Origin: Punctularia strigosozonata HHB-11173 SS5
Taxonomy: Eukaryota; Basidiomycota; Agaricomycetes; Corticiales; Punctulariaceae
Direction: 5' to 3'
Assembly (NCBI RefSeq): GCF_000264995.1
Contig: NW_006767441.1
Coordinates: 1,004,370 to 1,068,369 of the forward strand
Length of the DNA stretch: 64,000 nucleotides
The stretch's first letter is position 1. The number at the start of each line of letters is the position of its first letter. The notes beneath the pieces were generated by a model. The model ran no database searches and was not told the origin of the DNA. It saw nothing but the letters and a program-made list of their open reading frames with translations. Position numbers and translations under genes: made by a program. This document shows, piece after piece, positions 1 to 11,880 of this stretch.

Positions 1-147
1 ATTTGTGTGGAGCGACTTGGCCCGGAAGAATATACCGCGCTGCTTGAGGTATGTAACTCAGATAATAACCTACGACATAGCATTCGAGCCATCGTGCCAA
101 AGCAGCTTTTTCTACCATACTTAGCGGGAGCATGCGCCGATGCATGA
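1..147 (+). CDS. Possible 3' end of an unknown gene (partial)
   Basis: An open stretch at 1-48 runs into a good donor (GTATGT at 49). After a 54-base candidate intron (49-102, ending in AAAG) the frame continues for 14 codons to TGA at 145-147. Joined, this gives a C-terminal tail of about 30 residues beginning ICVERLGPEEYTALLE. It is too short to identify, and the donor is the main support. It would be convergent with the MED16 gene that ends at 272. It could equally be non-coding. Confidence 0.25.
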   Translation: MCVERLGPEEYTALLEVCNSDNNLRHSIRAIVPKQLFLPYLAGACADA

Positions 148-271
148 AATGTCGTAGTTCTGTAGTGGATCACTGGAATGGGTGGCGAAACCTACTAGAG
201 ACAACCGGAGCGAGGATGGCAACGAAGACGCTGCATACAGTAAGCGTGTCCTAACAACAAGAACAGTATCG

Positions 272-3200
272 CTATACAGAGCTATGTATCCAAGAACCGC
301 CACATATGCATCGCGTAGCCCAGTTCCTTTCCCAGCTCGCCCACTTCCTCGAAATGTGGGGCAGCAAGCCGATTTGTGACCGACCATCGCAGCGCAGGCA
401 CGCGTATGCAAAGTTAGGGCGGACTAGTGGCATCTTCGTCACAATATCCAAGGTCTTCTCCTTCTCCGACGTCCCGCGTACCATGGGGTCAAACGTCGAG
501 AGCTGCGATATACCGTCGAGAAGATCGTTTGGCTTGATGAACAGACGAGGCTTGTCCACGAGCTCAGGGGAGGCAATCTTTTGACTGGCTTGCAGCAAGA
601 AGAGTCCTAATCCCGGGCCCGGGCGACCCATAGCTAGAGCCTTCCGCACAATGGGAGCTACAACGGTCTTAGGCGAAGAGACTAACATGAAATGAGTATA
701 TTCACCTGGGAGTTGGCCCACATCCTTCTCCATGTCATTGAAAGCAGACTTGAATGCGGTCAAGTTCAAGCCAGAGCACTCAATGAGATCAAGCAGGATA
801 TCCTTGGCGATTTGAGCTGTCTCTCCACTGGGACTACACGCCTGGAGATGCTCTCTCAGACCAATAACGTGACCCAGCAGGCCATGAATATGATTTAGTG
901 CGAAGGGGTGTGAGATAAGCAGGAAGATAGCCGAATGACTTGTTTTCGCGGATGCTGCTTTGACTCCAGAAGAAGGGGTGCCTATGGCCTGCTTAGTTGC
1001 ATGAATGTGTAAGATACGAACACCGGTACCTGGCGCAGATCCGAAGAGGTCATCCTCCACGTCGTCTTGCTGTTCATTGTCCTTAGACCCCGACGAGATG
1101 TCATCACTGCCATTAGCTTGAAGAACACATTCTCTGGCGAGCTTTTCGAGTAAGTCCAGAAACCAGGTTGTTACGCCAATCAACTGCCACACAGCATCTG
1201 AACATCGCATTAACCAGGTGATTGGGGTGCTCGTAGCTTCGAGGCACACACCCACGTCATACACATTGCCCTCTTGGCATTGTTCAAAGGCGCTTTGACA
1301 GGCTACCAAGGAACAGATGTTCCGCAGAGTGGAAAAGCGAGCATCTAGATCCCGCCTAATATCCTCTGCTTTAGCGACTTGGGACCTTGCACTGTGAATG
1401 GTCATGCGGGACGTGAGATCGTGAGATATGTATGTACGTATCGACGTGATGGACTGACCCGTAAACTTGACACGCTATGCCGGAAGCATCAGTTATCCAT
1501 TGGTTGAGGTGCCCCAAGTGCCGGTTCTCAAGTATACGCAGGACATCGTCGAAAAAATCTTCAAGAAGTGGCAACGACAGGCTTGGCTGGGCAAGGGCAT
1601 GAACGACATCAGATGCGGTCCGACGCGAGTAGATAGCGGCCAGCAGCTCGATAGTATATCGCTGGCTTTCGCTCGGGCCGCTTTGAAGACGGTAAGATGG
1701 TATAGGATGTATGGCGGTCCGAACGGACGAAGCAGACGCCAATGTTGCTGCACTGAGAAAAACCTTGCCCGGCGACATGACAGCCTGAAAAGGAACTGAA
1801 GGAACCTTGTCAGCAGATAAGAAGCTGAATTAGCGAGCTTTAACTACCGTCTCTGCCGATGTCATCAGCCGAGCATAAGAGGGGAGTCGCATCGCAGTCA
1901 TCCTCAACAAGATCTGGTCTATCGTTCATTATATGTTAGATAGATCAAGTGATCAAACAACTCCGGAAGTACGCACAAGCGAAGTACCGTGATCTTTCCC
2001 ACTTCCATCGTCCGGGCCTCGCCCTTACGACGAGGCGGGGGAGCGGAGGTCATATCTATGTGCGTGTTGACTAGGCCTGCAATAAGGTTTGGCTTCGATA
2101 CTGCTGTAGACGGTAGGTACGGTGCAATGAAGGCGAAAGTCCCTTCATCAAGTATACGATTAAGATGACCGCGCTGGGAAAGAATATGCTGTCTATATTT
2201 CAGCAACACGCAAGCGACCACAATATCTTCGAGTACTAACCCAAGGAGATCGTACATTAGGCAACCTCGCGAAATAGTTTGAAGGGGAGTGCCGCGTTAT
2301 TGACCAGGTCATTAGTTGGGACTTAGGAGTGGATGTATCTGAGAAAGCGGATGCGTGAGGAGTATTCTCAAGCTCTTGAGCATCGAACAAGGTAATACCT
2401 ACAGTCTCCAAGGTTAAGGACATTCGCCACCATAAATAGCCCTGGTGATGTCGTTGGTTCCTCGTTTGTCTTCGCGCCCGGCAGCTTCGGCACAGAAACA
2501 AATTCCAATTGAGCGACGTGACCATTGGCAGAGACGGGTGGGCAAGGAAGCGTTGTCATACCTGGTTCGCGAGGTCAGAGCCAATGTGTCATCGTTCAAA
2601 TGAGACGAACCGTGGACACACTTATAGCATTGCCATCGAACCCGATGCGCACTTCACACATGTCTATCATGTCTCTTTCGCCGTATATCTCCCATTCCGA
2701 GCCGTCTTCGAGGGGACCACTGTGATCGTCGAGTGATATAGTCAAATCTATCGGTAAAGTCTCAGAATCGCCGGTCTGCGGAGGGCAGACCAGAGGCGGC
2801 GGGGGATGCAGGTGCGACCTGAGGGCAACCAAAAGAGAGGAATCTAACCGACACGGCATTATGCTCCGGTTCACACACTGTACGGTATGTAGCTCACCGT
2901 CGTAAGGCATGCCAATTGCAGCAGCAACACAGACATCAGTTCCACCGGAGTCATCAAGGGACAGCTGATCCCTGTGCGAGTTCGGATCCGTTTCTTGTGA
3001 GGTATGCGGCATGGTTAGAGGGCATGCGACATGCTTGAGTACGATCATTGTGGGATCGGCGCGGGTAGGTCCGTGAGTATGGCGGAGAATGCATGCTTCT
3101 ATGTGTTGGTTCTGCGTGACCATCATCAAGATTGGATAGGTTGAAGGGACGAAGGGACCCCGTGGAGGGAGGCGAGTCGGTACGCCCTCTGGAGTCATGC

Positions 3201-3797
3201 ACCACTGCACATGGCCAACCGTTAGTTGAATATGCCGGTCGCCAACGCCCGACACTTGCCTCCCTCGGAGGCGCTAGCCATGTTGCGGTGACAACGCCGC
3301 TCCCTCTCGGTATGTCCCAAGACGGGCCTGGTTCCCACCAATCCGCCGATTGCAATCTCGGTCTTCGGTACCACAAGCAGCCCAGCCCGTCTCCCGAGCG
3401 GCCGGGAAAGTATGCAAAGAGGACGTCAGCCGTAGGCTTGACGACGATGACAGAAGGCGGTTCGTAGGCTGCTGGCGAGGAGAGGATGGGCCCGTGTGAC
3501 GGAAGCAATGGTGATTGTGTCGAGGAGGCGGATGTCGGCGGGAAGAACCGTCGTACGACTGCAGGTTGATGAGGGTGGGCAGCGAATATAGTATCAATGG
3601 ACGACCATGCAAGCGCCCTAGAAGTAGCTCCAACAGTGTCTTGCAACGGTATATAGAACGACAAACCTTTGAGCGCGTTCCGCCAAGGGATGGAGGTCCC
3701 ACCAGCCTATATCGACTGCTTCGTGTTGTCTCTCCTTGCCCTTCCTCGGGGACGACGCATGCATAGGAGGTGGGTCCGCTGGTACATCAGCGAACAT
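272..3797 (-). CDS. MED16: Mediator complex subunit 16 (Med16/Sin4)
   Basis: This is a tail-module subunit of Mediator, which links DNA-bound activators to RNA polymerase II in the nucleus. The chosen start at 3797 gives MFADVPADPPPMHASS and soon GWWDLHPLAERAQ. A 49-base intron then joins to RALAWSSIDTIFAAHP and later VLFAYFPGRSGDGLGCLWYR, the usual N-terminal pattern of fungal Med16 (GWWD, then WS, then LFAYFP with G.G..C.W). The C-terminus at 272-1405 ends with RCICGGSWIHSSV, the conserved terminal RC.CGG.W block of the family. Several short introns interrupt the middle and were not all resolved. The gene is divergent from PAC3, with about 150 bases between start codons. The call rests on motif recognition at both ends; the middle is divergent, as is usual for Med16. 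Confidence 0.8.
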
Positions 3798-3948
3798 ATC
3801 TTCCCAATAGTAGGACTAATGGTGGCTGGATGGTCGAGGTCGTATCTCGTGAAACAGACGCGTTTGCAGAGGTTTGCATGTGGCGCGACGACCATCTTAC
3901 ACTAACCCTCTCTCAGAACAACTACTCGGCGACGGCCAAACATCCATA

Positions 3949-4490
3949 ATGATCACATCGACTTCAAAATCTCGGGAGATCGCTGGTGTACCAACAGATG
4001 TCATCCTGCAACCATTCGCTGATCGCATTCTCGTGCTTATCACGCAATTGGGGAAAGTTGGCAATCTCGTCCGTGCATCGCCTTAGTCTACCGCGTCGCA
4101 GTGAATTCATCATGCGTACAGATACAAGCTACGATACCGGCCACAACCGCACTCCAGCCCGCTCCGTCGTCGGACGATACTCTTTCGGCCAGCGCTGCGT
4201 TACCTCCACCGCCGCCTACCATCCAGCTTACTCCGTTGCTGGGGGCTGCACCGTCGGAACACATCCGCACACTTCACTCTCTGTATGCATCACAAGCTGC
4301 TACGATCATCTGGTTTTCCGAGAATAAAGAAGTGCTCGGCGAAGTGCCTCGGAGGGGCGTGATTGTTGGTGTCGCCCTCAAGAAGCTTGGCGGGGATGAG
4401 ATCTTGGGGACATCCATATCTGATACCGAAAGGGAAACGTTCATGGGTGTAATGACCTTGCTCGGCGAAATGACGCAAGGACGCGAATGA
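3949..4490 (+). CDS. PAC3: Proteasome assembly chaperone 3 (PAC3/PSMG3; yeast Irc25-like)
   Basis: PAC3 pairs with PAC4 and helps assemble the alpha ring of the 20S proteasome in the cytosol and nucleus. Exon 1 (3949-4068) encodes 40 residues including IAGVPTDVILQPFADRILVL and ITQLGKVGNL. This lines up with the human PSMG3 segment CGVPTQVV..F...ILV.VTQFGKMGTL. A 53-base intron (4069-4121, donor GTCCGT) joins in frame to IQATIPATTALQP; a Pro/Ala-rich loop, then LLGAAPSEHI and WFSENKEVLG, follow. The C-terminal part GVIVGVALKK..ERETFMGVM fits the last strand and helix of the family. The protein is about 162 residues, longer than human PSMG3 (about 120), mainly through the Pro-rich loop and the tail. 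Intron removal is needed because a stop lies in the intron. Confidence 0.8.
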
Positions 4491-5576
4491 ATCAAGGACG
4501 CAAGCTTATACCCTCGCATGTGTGGGCCCTTCACGCTGAGTGCTTATACTTTTGATGACTAGCTGCATGCCATCATCCCCGACTCCCAATGCTCTCGACA
4601 GCCTTGCGAAACGCGTGGACTAGGCTGAGTGTATCGTAAATGGGGCCGACAAGCTCGGAGGCTGCGGCCCTATCGCTTGTGGGCCGGAAATACGGATGTT
4701 TTACTGACCCACGCCGAGAGTAGCGATGCTGTTTGAACTCCGGAACTCATATTACTACGGTAGCGCGGTGTATCCGGAATAGTAGTAGGTTCAAAGTAGG
4801 TCAAATCCTTCGATATCAGTTCGATATCTGGATACTATTTGTTGGCCCTGGTAAGACCGCATTAGGGCAGCGACAACCGGGTTTCTGACATGTCAGTCGT
4901 GCCAGCATCATGTCATAGCCGTGAAAGCCGCCGTTTCAGTGTCAGCGTCGGGAGTGGCCATGGCATGAGATCTTGGCGCGCCGGTTCGCGTCGGGGCTCG
5001 GGCGACGCCGAACCGATCAAGTCTCTTCTTCGAATCTGACCAGATCTGACTCGCCGTGCGCCGTTCCACCCGCTTAGGAGACCGCAAGATGCCCACCTCG
5101 TGCTCGTCGCGACTCATTGCTGTTCAGAAGGTCACTCAAGGAATCCGGATGGGCTTCCGCATGGCAAGCTAGAACGTCACCTGCTCGCGCTCATCGTCCA
5201 TGGTCGTTCTGTGTAGACCGGTCCTGCGACGAGAACGCTGGTATACGCGTTGCCCTGACATACACGCCAGCCGTCTCAGATCAGGCTAATCCAGAAAAGG
5301 ACACAAATAATCGCGCGGGTGGCGGGCACGCGGCGTCGGCGCGAACCCGAATATGGCAGTAACCCAATGAAATTCATTCTTCGCGGATCCCGATGTCATG
5401 GGCACGGCGTTTGCTGCCGTCGAGGACGGGCCCCATATATGTAGCTCCTGGAGCGTCGGTGGGGCAACCTCCCTCCCTCCCTTCGTTCCTTCCCCCCTCT
5501 CTTTGGCGTGGAGGCGAGCTCTCCTCGGTCCGGCCGTTCCCTGTCGTTGTCGTCGTGTGCCCTTGTCGCGTCTGGA
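4491..5576. other. Gene-free stretch with short direct repeats and palindromes
   Basis: No convincing coding sequence was seen in this 1.1 kb. It holds a cluster of small repeated words: TCCGGA at about 4739 and 4773, GTAGGTTCAAA followed at once by GTAGGTCAAA (4785-4805), TTCGATATC twice (4809-4817 and 4820-4828), and the perfect palindrome CTGACATGTCAG (4885-4896). Near 5465-5505 there is a strongly pyrimidine-rich tract, with a TATA-like CATATATG just before it. The arrangement resembles a promoter for the small gene at 5577. Confidence 0.4.
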
Positions 5577-6140
5577 ATGTCTGGTGGAGACGATTTGATA
5601 CCTTCCTTCAATATCTCGCTGTCGCAAGCCCGACATCAGCCGCTCCCTCTCTCTTCCGTCCAGAAGTCGACCATCAAAGAACGCAAACAGTTGTATGCAT
5701 ACACAATTTCTCCTTTGGCACTCCATTATACGATATTTGTGAGCCGGATTTTTCCGTAAATTGTTTGCGTAACCGACCAATAATATTTAGGAGGCAGACG
5801 AGCATGAAGCCGAAGACTCTTCCCTGAGATCCATACCGCCCACGCAGGTACGTCCCGCTTGGTGTGCCACTGCCTCGCATACCCACCCCGCCGTCCCGCC
5901 GTAGGAGCGATGTGGCAGCGAAAATACTGCGGAGAGCTCGCCCTCTGAGAATGGAAGTCAGGAAACACCCCGATCCAAGGTTTCCGCTAAAGTCAGTGCA
6001 AGATTCTTGCGATGCTACAAGCCCTGGCTGACGATGTCTTACAGAAAGTCCTCCGTAACATCACGGCTAGATGCCGCAATGGTATCCGCTGGCCCCCGAG
6101 TCGAAGAAACCCAGGTTCCGCTACGCATGCTGCGAATTGA
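5577..6140 (+). CDS. Small unknown protein, four exons (predicted)
   Basis: I do not recognise this gene. Exon 1 (5577-5738) starts MSGGDDLIPSFNISLSQARH and ends in a GTGAGC donor. Exon 2 (5791-5847) is acidic (EADEHEAEDSS). Exon 3 (5905-5979) is Ser/Glu-rich (ENTAESSPSENGSQETP). Exon 4 (6045-6140) is basic. The three introns (52, 57 and 65 bases) all lie in phase 0, with normal GT..AG ends and a CTGAC branch-like site in the last. The result is about 129 residues. Support is the consistent splicing and protein-like composition, not homology. Reading through the last intron gives another tail ending at 6189, so the C-terminus is uncertain. Confidence 0.35.
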
Positions 6141-6396
6141 CTTCAACACTACACTCCCTACAGTAATTAATCCCATTTTTAATATTTGACGCTGCTTTAT
6201 TGTACCACATAAGTATAATACACTTTCCGCAAAATGATGCACAAGCTGGTTGTCGCGTATGTGGCGTGTGTTTGTACATGTGGATGTTTCCCCGCGCGTC
6301 GGCACACAACGCGTCTCGATCGAAAGTCCCCACTGAATCATCCCTCTCCTCTCCTTTCCACGTACTTGTCAGTGTCCCAACCACGGAAAGATCATC

Positions 6397-7567
6397 ATGA
6401 GTCAATGTGAGGTAGTAAGTTCATGATGATTAGTCAATACTAAGGTGCACTAGTCGAAAACCCATACTACGGGAACTCTGGTGGGGGCGGTTACCTCGCC
6501 GGTGGCTCGCCTTTCGGTAGCCAAAACGGCAGCCCGGGCGGCTCAGGCGGAAAGGCGAGCTAACTATCCACTTGTTGGCTGTGTATGAGGCTCTCATCAT
6601 TTGTTTCAGCGAGTAGCTCAGCACACCCTGCGGCCAGTCACCGTCAAGCAGCTCAACGACGCGACGCAGGCACACTCAGATGCAGAGTGGTTCGTGGACA
6701 AAGCCGAGATTGGCCAAGTGAGTCTTGGATGCGACATTCCCGCTGTTTATGGCCTCAGACGGCCGAAAAGATCATGGTCGTTGCGATGGTCGCGTCGATC
6801 AACGCTCAAACGACCAACAACGTTTACTGGCTGGATGACGGGTACGGCCGCATTGAAGCAAGACTTTGGACCGACAACTCGAGCGAGGAAGATGCGGGAA
6901 AGTGGGGAGGGATCGAGTGAGTTCGTTCCCATATGGCCGAAACGTCCACAGGCTGAACGTGGTGACGAATAAGGGACTGGGACTGCGTATGCGTGACCGG
7001 TAGCTTGAAGACGTTCGGGAATCGGAGATACATCAATACGACACACATACGCAAGATCCCCGCCGACGAGGTCTGCGCCCAACTCTGCCATCACTTATAC
7101 CATGTGGCGTATGTGACGCTCTGTATCGAACGTGGTCCTGTGAGTTCGAGCGTATGTTATCCTTCCTTTCGCCTCTAACGCGAGTCAACAACGAAGCCTA
7201 ACGCGAACGGTCAAGCCCAAGCCACTTCCGTGTCAAACGGAGTGGGCGGCTCCTCGGCGTACACCATGCAATCGCACGGCGCGACGGACCAGTTCGGCCA
7301 CTTGCCCCCGCTGCAGCGGCAAATCATCAACTTCATCAGCCGTCAACCACCCAACAACGATGGCATACACGTTGCGGCCATCACGCGGGCTTTGGCCAAC
7401 GAGAGTGGCGTCGACGCTCACAAGATCAGGTGGGAAGCATGTCGCATGTACGTCAAATACGTGTTCTGATGTTCCTGCCTTTGTATAGCGACGCGCTGGA
7501 TTTGCTCATGGACGACGGCTTGGTGTTCACCACCATCGACGAATCGCACTTCAAGATCTCAGAGTAA
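6397..7567 (+). CDS. RPA2: Replication protein A 32 kDa subunit (RPA32)
   Basis: This is the middle subunit of the heterotrimeric single-strand DNA-binding protein RPA, acting in replication, repair and checkpoint signalling in the nucleus. Exon 1 is only 10 bases (6397-6406). After a 47-base intron it gives MSQFENPYYGNSGGGGYL, the Gly/Ser-rich phosphorylatable N-terminus of the family. The next intron (6555-6609) appears to have a GC donor and yields GGKRVAQHTLRPVTVKQL. The OB fold follows (AQTTNNVYWLDDGYGRIEAR, then VTGSLKTFGNRRYINTTHIR). The C-terminal winged helix is DQFGHLPPLQRQIINFI and, after another intron, DALDLLMDDGLVFTTIDESH, ending at TAA 7565-7567. All diagnostic RPA32 segments are present in order. 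A second RPA32-like gene lies about 5 kb downstream. Confidence 0.93.
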
Positions 7568-7815
7568 AATACGAATCAACACGGTATATTAAAGGTCTTG
7601 AGCTCATTTGTCCTGACTTCACGGTACTTCTCCGGTGCATGTAGCCGGGACGTGTAAGCCGTCACAAAACATTTATGCTGCATCCATGGAATCCATCACG
7701 CACGTTGACTTCAATGGGCGCATATAGTGGTGAGTGCGTGGAGTGGTGGTCTCGTCATTAGTAGAACTGCATGCGAATAGTATACATAATGCGAATATAT
7801 GCGTATGTGTCCAGT

Positions 7816-10800
7816 CTATGATGAATGCATGGTAGCAACCTTCTGCGCTCCCTTGGCCACGCCTTCCAGAAGCTTTTTGCGGGAGTCGGTCACCTTCTTC
7901 GCCACCCCCAGGACGAAGTCGTGATCGATCTACGGAGAGGGAGAATGTCAGCGAACGTCTTGTCTACATAGAATGAACTCACGCCAGCATCGATCACTGG
8001 CTTGCAAGCATCGACGAACTTCCTGCGGTCGTCTGATGTACCCTCTACTTCACTCAGCTTCAGCAGACGCGCTGACATGTCCTTGAAAACAGCCAAAAAC
8101 TTAGGTCGGAGGTCCTTGAAGCTGGCAACAAGCTGCAGGAGAAACATAAGCATGCCGAACACCTATGCACTCGTCCGATGTGGACCTACATTTCCGAGTT
8201 TATGCATCCGAACGACTGACGGAGATTTGAAGCGGTTCGTCTCGACGGTGAAGAATATAAGAGCCTAAACAACCAGGGTCAGATCAGCTCCAGTCTGAGG
8301 CTCGATGGAATAGGCATTGACCTCTTGCGTTAGTGTGAAAACATTGAGGATCTCATAAGGCAACGCCTTGCGTTCAACCAACTCGGTAAACTTCTGCTGC
8401 ATATCTAGCAGGCGTTGTCAATTCGGGAACGGTTTCATACGCGGGCTATTGCATACCGTTGAAGTACTTGAGCAAGATTTCCGGGGGTTCTTCAATCGAA
8501 GGGGGCTCATGATCTTTCGAGTGCCCATTGGACGTTCCGTTCTTTGGTACTGGGGGTATCTCGACGCCCTGCAGTGGCTTGCCTGTCCTCGCTTCGGACT
8601 GCTTCGCAGCTTCGGCGAGGACTTGCGCCGGCGGAGGGCGGGTGTGGTCATGCCATGGGCGGAGCCAGTCTCCGAGAGCGTTGCAGTATTGCATAAACGC
8701 AAGTTCATCGGGAGTTAGCTGCAGAATGATTAGATCAGACGCCACACGTCTGGCGAGTAATTCACCTCATCAGTTTCTTCCTGGTTCTTCTTGTGCAGGC
8801 GCTCGGCGAAAGAAAGTTTGCCTTCAGGATGGTTACCCGGCTTCGGCCGGTCACCGACCAGGAGTTTCTCTTCTACTGTCTCGTCCAAGTCGCTCGCATC
8901 CGAAAATGCTGCGACGTAGAGCTTTAGCATGACACGCAACCATCCGGGCTAGAGCGGACAGTCAGCTAGCGGTCCAAGACTGACGGTGCTTGGCACGCTT
9001 ACCCCAGGTCGTCGTCCAAAGAGAATAGTTCGTTCTTCGACAGATTTCCGGCATCTCGGATGATACTCTGGGAAAACGGTGAAGTCACGATTGTCGTGAG
9101 AGAAGGGAGTGGTGAATACTGTAAATGCGCGAGCATGAGCTATGCCACCGCTTTCGTTCGGTGAACTCACGGCGATCGAAATTGAGCTTAAGCTCGATTA
9201 GTTCCATATCAACGAGATCATTGGTAATCGGCTCATGCGTAACGCGCATGCGGACATGCTCGATCTTCATCAAGTCGCGTTGAAGTGAGTTCTCCAGCCT
9301 CTCCTCGAACTCGATGAAGTCCGGGACCTGCACAAAAGCACATCTATGGAGGAACGTCAACCGAAATAGATACCGACTCACCATGCTATACTTCTCCGCT
9401 GTGAATGCCCGCACGATGAACTCGGAAGTCTGACAGGGTCATCATGAGCTTCCCTAATATCCTACAAATAGATGAGCTCTCACCTCCTGCGAATTGCTGA
9501 CATAAATCTGGTTCGCCTCTAGGCACTCGGAGGATAGTGTGAGGTCGCCTATGGAGGTCAACGAGAAGATGGATGCTCGGGTGAGGACAAGATGCGACAG
9601 AGTGTCGTTCTGCATCTGCTTAATGTTGAGAGCACGATAGTGCTCCAGAGCAAGCTGGGGAGCACCTAGCGAGGAGGACGTCAATATAGCGACGAGAGGT
9701 GCCGAGGACCGTAAACTTACCGAGCAAGCGGTAGATCCTAATCAACAATAATCTGATCAGGTACGACTGCTTGCTTTTTGAGGACGCAAACTCCAAGAAC
9801 GAGGCAGCATTCTGCAGGTGAACATCATCCTGAGTGGTCGCCCATAGCCCGATGTATGCATCACCCGCGAGTACTGCAAGATCGTCCGCTGGTTGCAGCT
9901 CGGTATCAGGCAGATCTTTCCCGAGGCGAAGACCAATCGAATAGTATTGAATATATTGCGCTGCACGAGCAATTTCCTGCTCCGTCGACAACTCCGCCTC
10001 CGTCAGGTTGTGCCGTATGAACTTGAAGATGTTGATCGTTCTAACAAGATCTTTGGTCGTCTCCTGTGCTCACAAGTTCAGACCGTGCCGACGGAGAGAG
10101 CAGGGGACTCACGGACGAAAGTTGCTTGGACTGCAGGAAAGACGACCAGCGACTCAGACGATCACCTTCTAGCCCAAGATATGGTCGCAAATCCTCGAAA
10201 CAGCAGGCTTTGTCGCCGTAGACGTCGAAATACTTCTCCATGGCTGCAACGACATCCTCGGGGTCTTGGCAGAAACATTAGAATACGAATAGAGACATTG
10301 CTCGATGGATTCCACAAACCTGTAGACAATCCGTGTGATGAAGTCCTGTTTGCGAGGTCCACAAGGGCAAGACTCGCCGACCGATCCTTAAGCCCATCTT
10401 CTGCAGCGATGTGGGCCAAGAATTCTCGCGTTTCGGCGACGTGTCTTGCACATTTCTCCCTCGCGTCTGCATCTGCGGCGGATCGCAAATACGAAAACGT
10501 CGCATCAAGTATGGACAGGAATTCCAACCAGTTCCTGTCGCTGCACAGCTATGAGCGGTCCGCAATTCAGGATATATGGTTTTGACTGTACTGCTGGTCC
10601 GCTATCCGCTGTTTCGCGAGCTCGCCCTCTTCAATCCACGAGCCACGCTCTTGCGCGATTTCGCGCCGCAATGCATCGCAATGCAAGCTGGTGTTGCAGA
10701 TGTTCTTGCCCAGCTCTGTATCTAACATTGATTGCGCTTCATCCCACGCCTTCAACTCCCGAAGCACTGTCAGATGAAGGTAAAAACGGTCTGCCAGCAA

Positions 10801-11630
10801 ACATGAAAGGGCTGTATTAGGCGCCAGGACGCGACGCGCGAGCTCGTACAGTAGCCCTCGCATAGTCTCCGGCGTCGCGGAATCCTTCGCCTAAACACAT
10901 CTAAGCCTAACTCACTAGAAATCAAGGGGTATGAACGAACCTGCAAGACCGCGCAAATGGCGTTCCAGTATAAATACCGGTCTTCCTGAAAGTTCTTGTG
11001 CATCTTCATGGCGATCTATGATACGCGTATGCGCAGTCGCAGTTAGTGTACTGTATGTATGCTGGACTTTGGCACTCAGTCACCTGCTGGCATGCTTTCC
11101 AATTTCCGGTCCGCGCATTGGCGAAGAACGTCTGGGCAGCTAGTTCTTCGTTCCCGGGCTGAGTTTTGTACGCCTCCTCAAACATCTTGATGGTATCGGA
11201 GTCTAGATGTAAAGATACAACGATTATGGTACATGCATTCGCGCGACGAACAGACATACTTCTTCCCAAACCCTTCAGGACATGGGTCATGGCACTCAAA
11301 GTCCCATCATCCATGGGTTTGGTGGCCAGTACTTCGTCACAGAGGGCCAGAGCTTCCTCTACCTTCTGAGAGCGTACCAACGCTAATGCCTTCAGGGCCT
11401 ACGGGGGAGTTCAATACCGTGCCAAGGTACGGAGTACCGCGAGCACGTACTTTTATCTGCCCGCTCGTCGGGTGCTTCTTGAGAACTTTGTTGCACGCCA
11501 AGATTGCTGTCTTATTGGAGCCGGTGTCCAAAGCATCTACAGCCTGTGTTCATTGCACGCCTCATATGAGATGTAACCCGCGCAGACCGTAGATGGGGCG
11601 CAATTGGCGTTCAAAAGCAGCGGCCGACAT
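7816..11630 (-). CDS. NAA25: NatB N-terminal acetyltransferase auxiliary subunit (Naa25/Mdm20)
   Basis: Naa25 is the ribosome-anchoring TPR subunit of NatB, which acetylates N-termini beginning Met-Asp/Glu/Asn; in yeast its loss affects actin cables and mitochondrial inheritance. The start at 11630 gives MSAAAFERQLRPIY. A first intron then joins to DALDTGSNKTAILACNKVLK and later ALALVRSQKVEEALALCDEV, the N-terminal TPR repeats. The centre has SYLIRLLLIRIYRLLG, then EHYRALNIKQMQNDTLSHLV, TLSSECLEANQIYVSNSQE and DFIEFEERLENSLQRDLMK, the most conserved part of this family. The C-terminus is helical and basic (VLGVAKKVTDSRKKLLEGVA), with the stop at 7816-7818. There are many introns. The gene is convergent with RPA2 (about 250 bases between stops) and divergent from NCE101. 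Confidence 0.88.
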
Positions 11631-11880
11631 TGTGACAGATCCAACCACTCAAGAAAATGATAACCCGAGCAGGAGGCAGGCAGTGACGAACTAACAAGGG
11701 TCGTAGGAGTCAAGTACGCGTGAGCTGTCTTCCGCACACGCCGCGGCCAGAAGTAACTTTTTGACGCCTCACGTGGCCGAACCCGACCTCTACCGACTAC
11801 GGTGACCGCGAGGAGGACCGTCGGACTGCCTCGGTGATTACTCTGGGGCCTTTACGTCGTCTATCCCCCCGCCATCTCAC

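Noticed and set aside
5286-5780. A 164-codon minus-strand open frame in the region before the small unknown gene
   Set aside because: It is Arg-rich and low in complexity over a pyrimidine-rich promoter-like tract; no splice support or motif.
6309-6314. ACGCGT (MluI box) upstream of RPA2, and another at 12201 before the RPA32-like gene, as evidence of shared G1/S control
   Set aside because: ACGCGT appears at about the frequency expected by chance across the window, including inside coding regions, so the promoter copies are not significant without conservation data.
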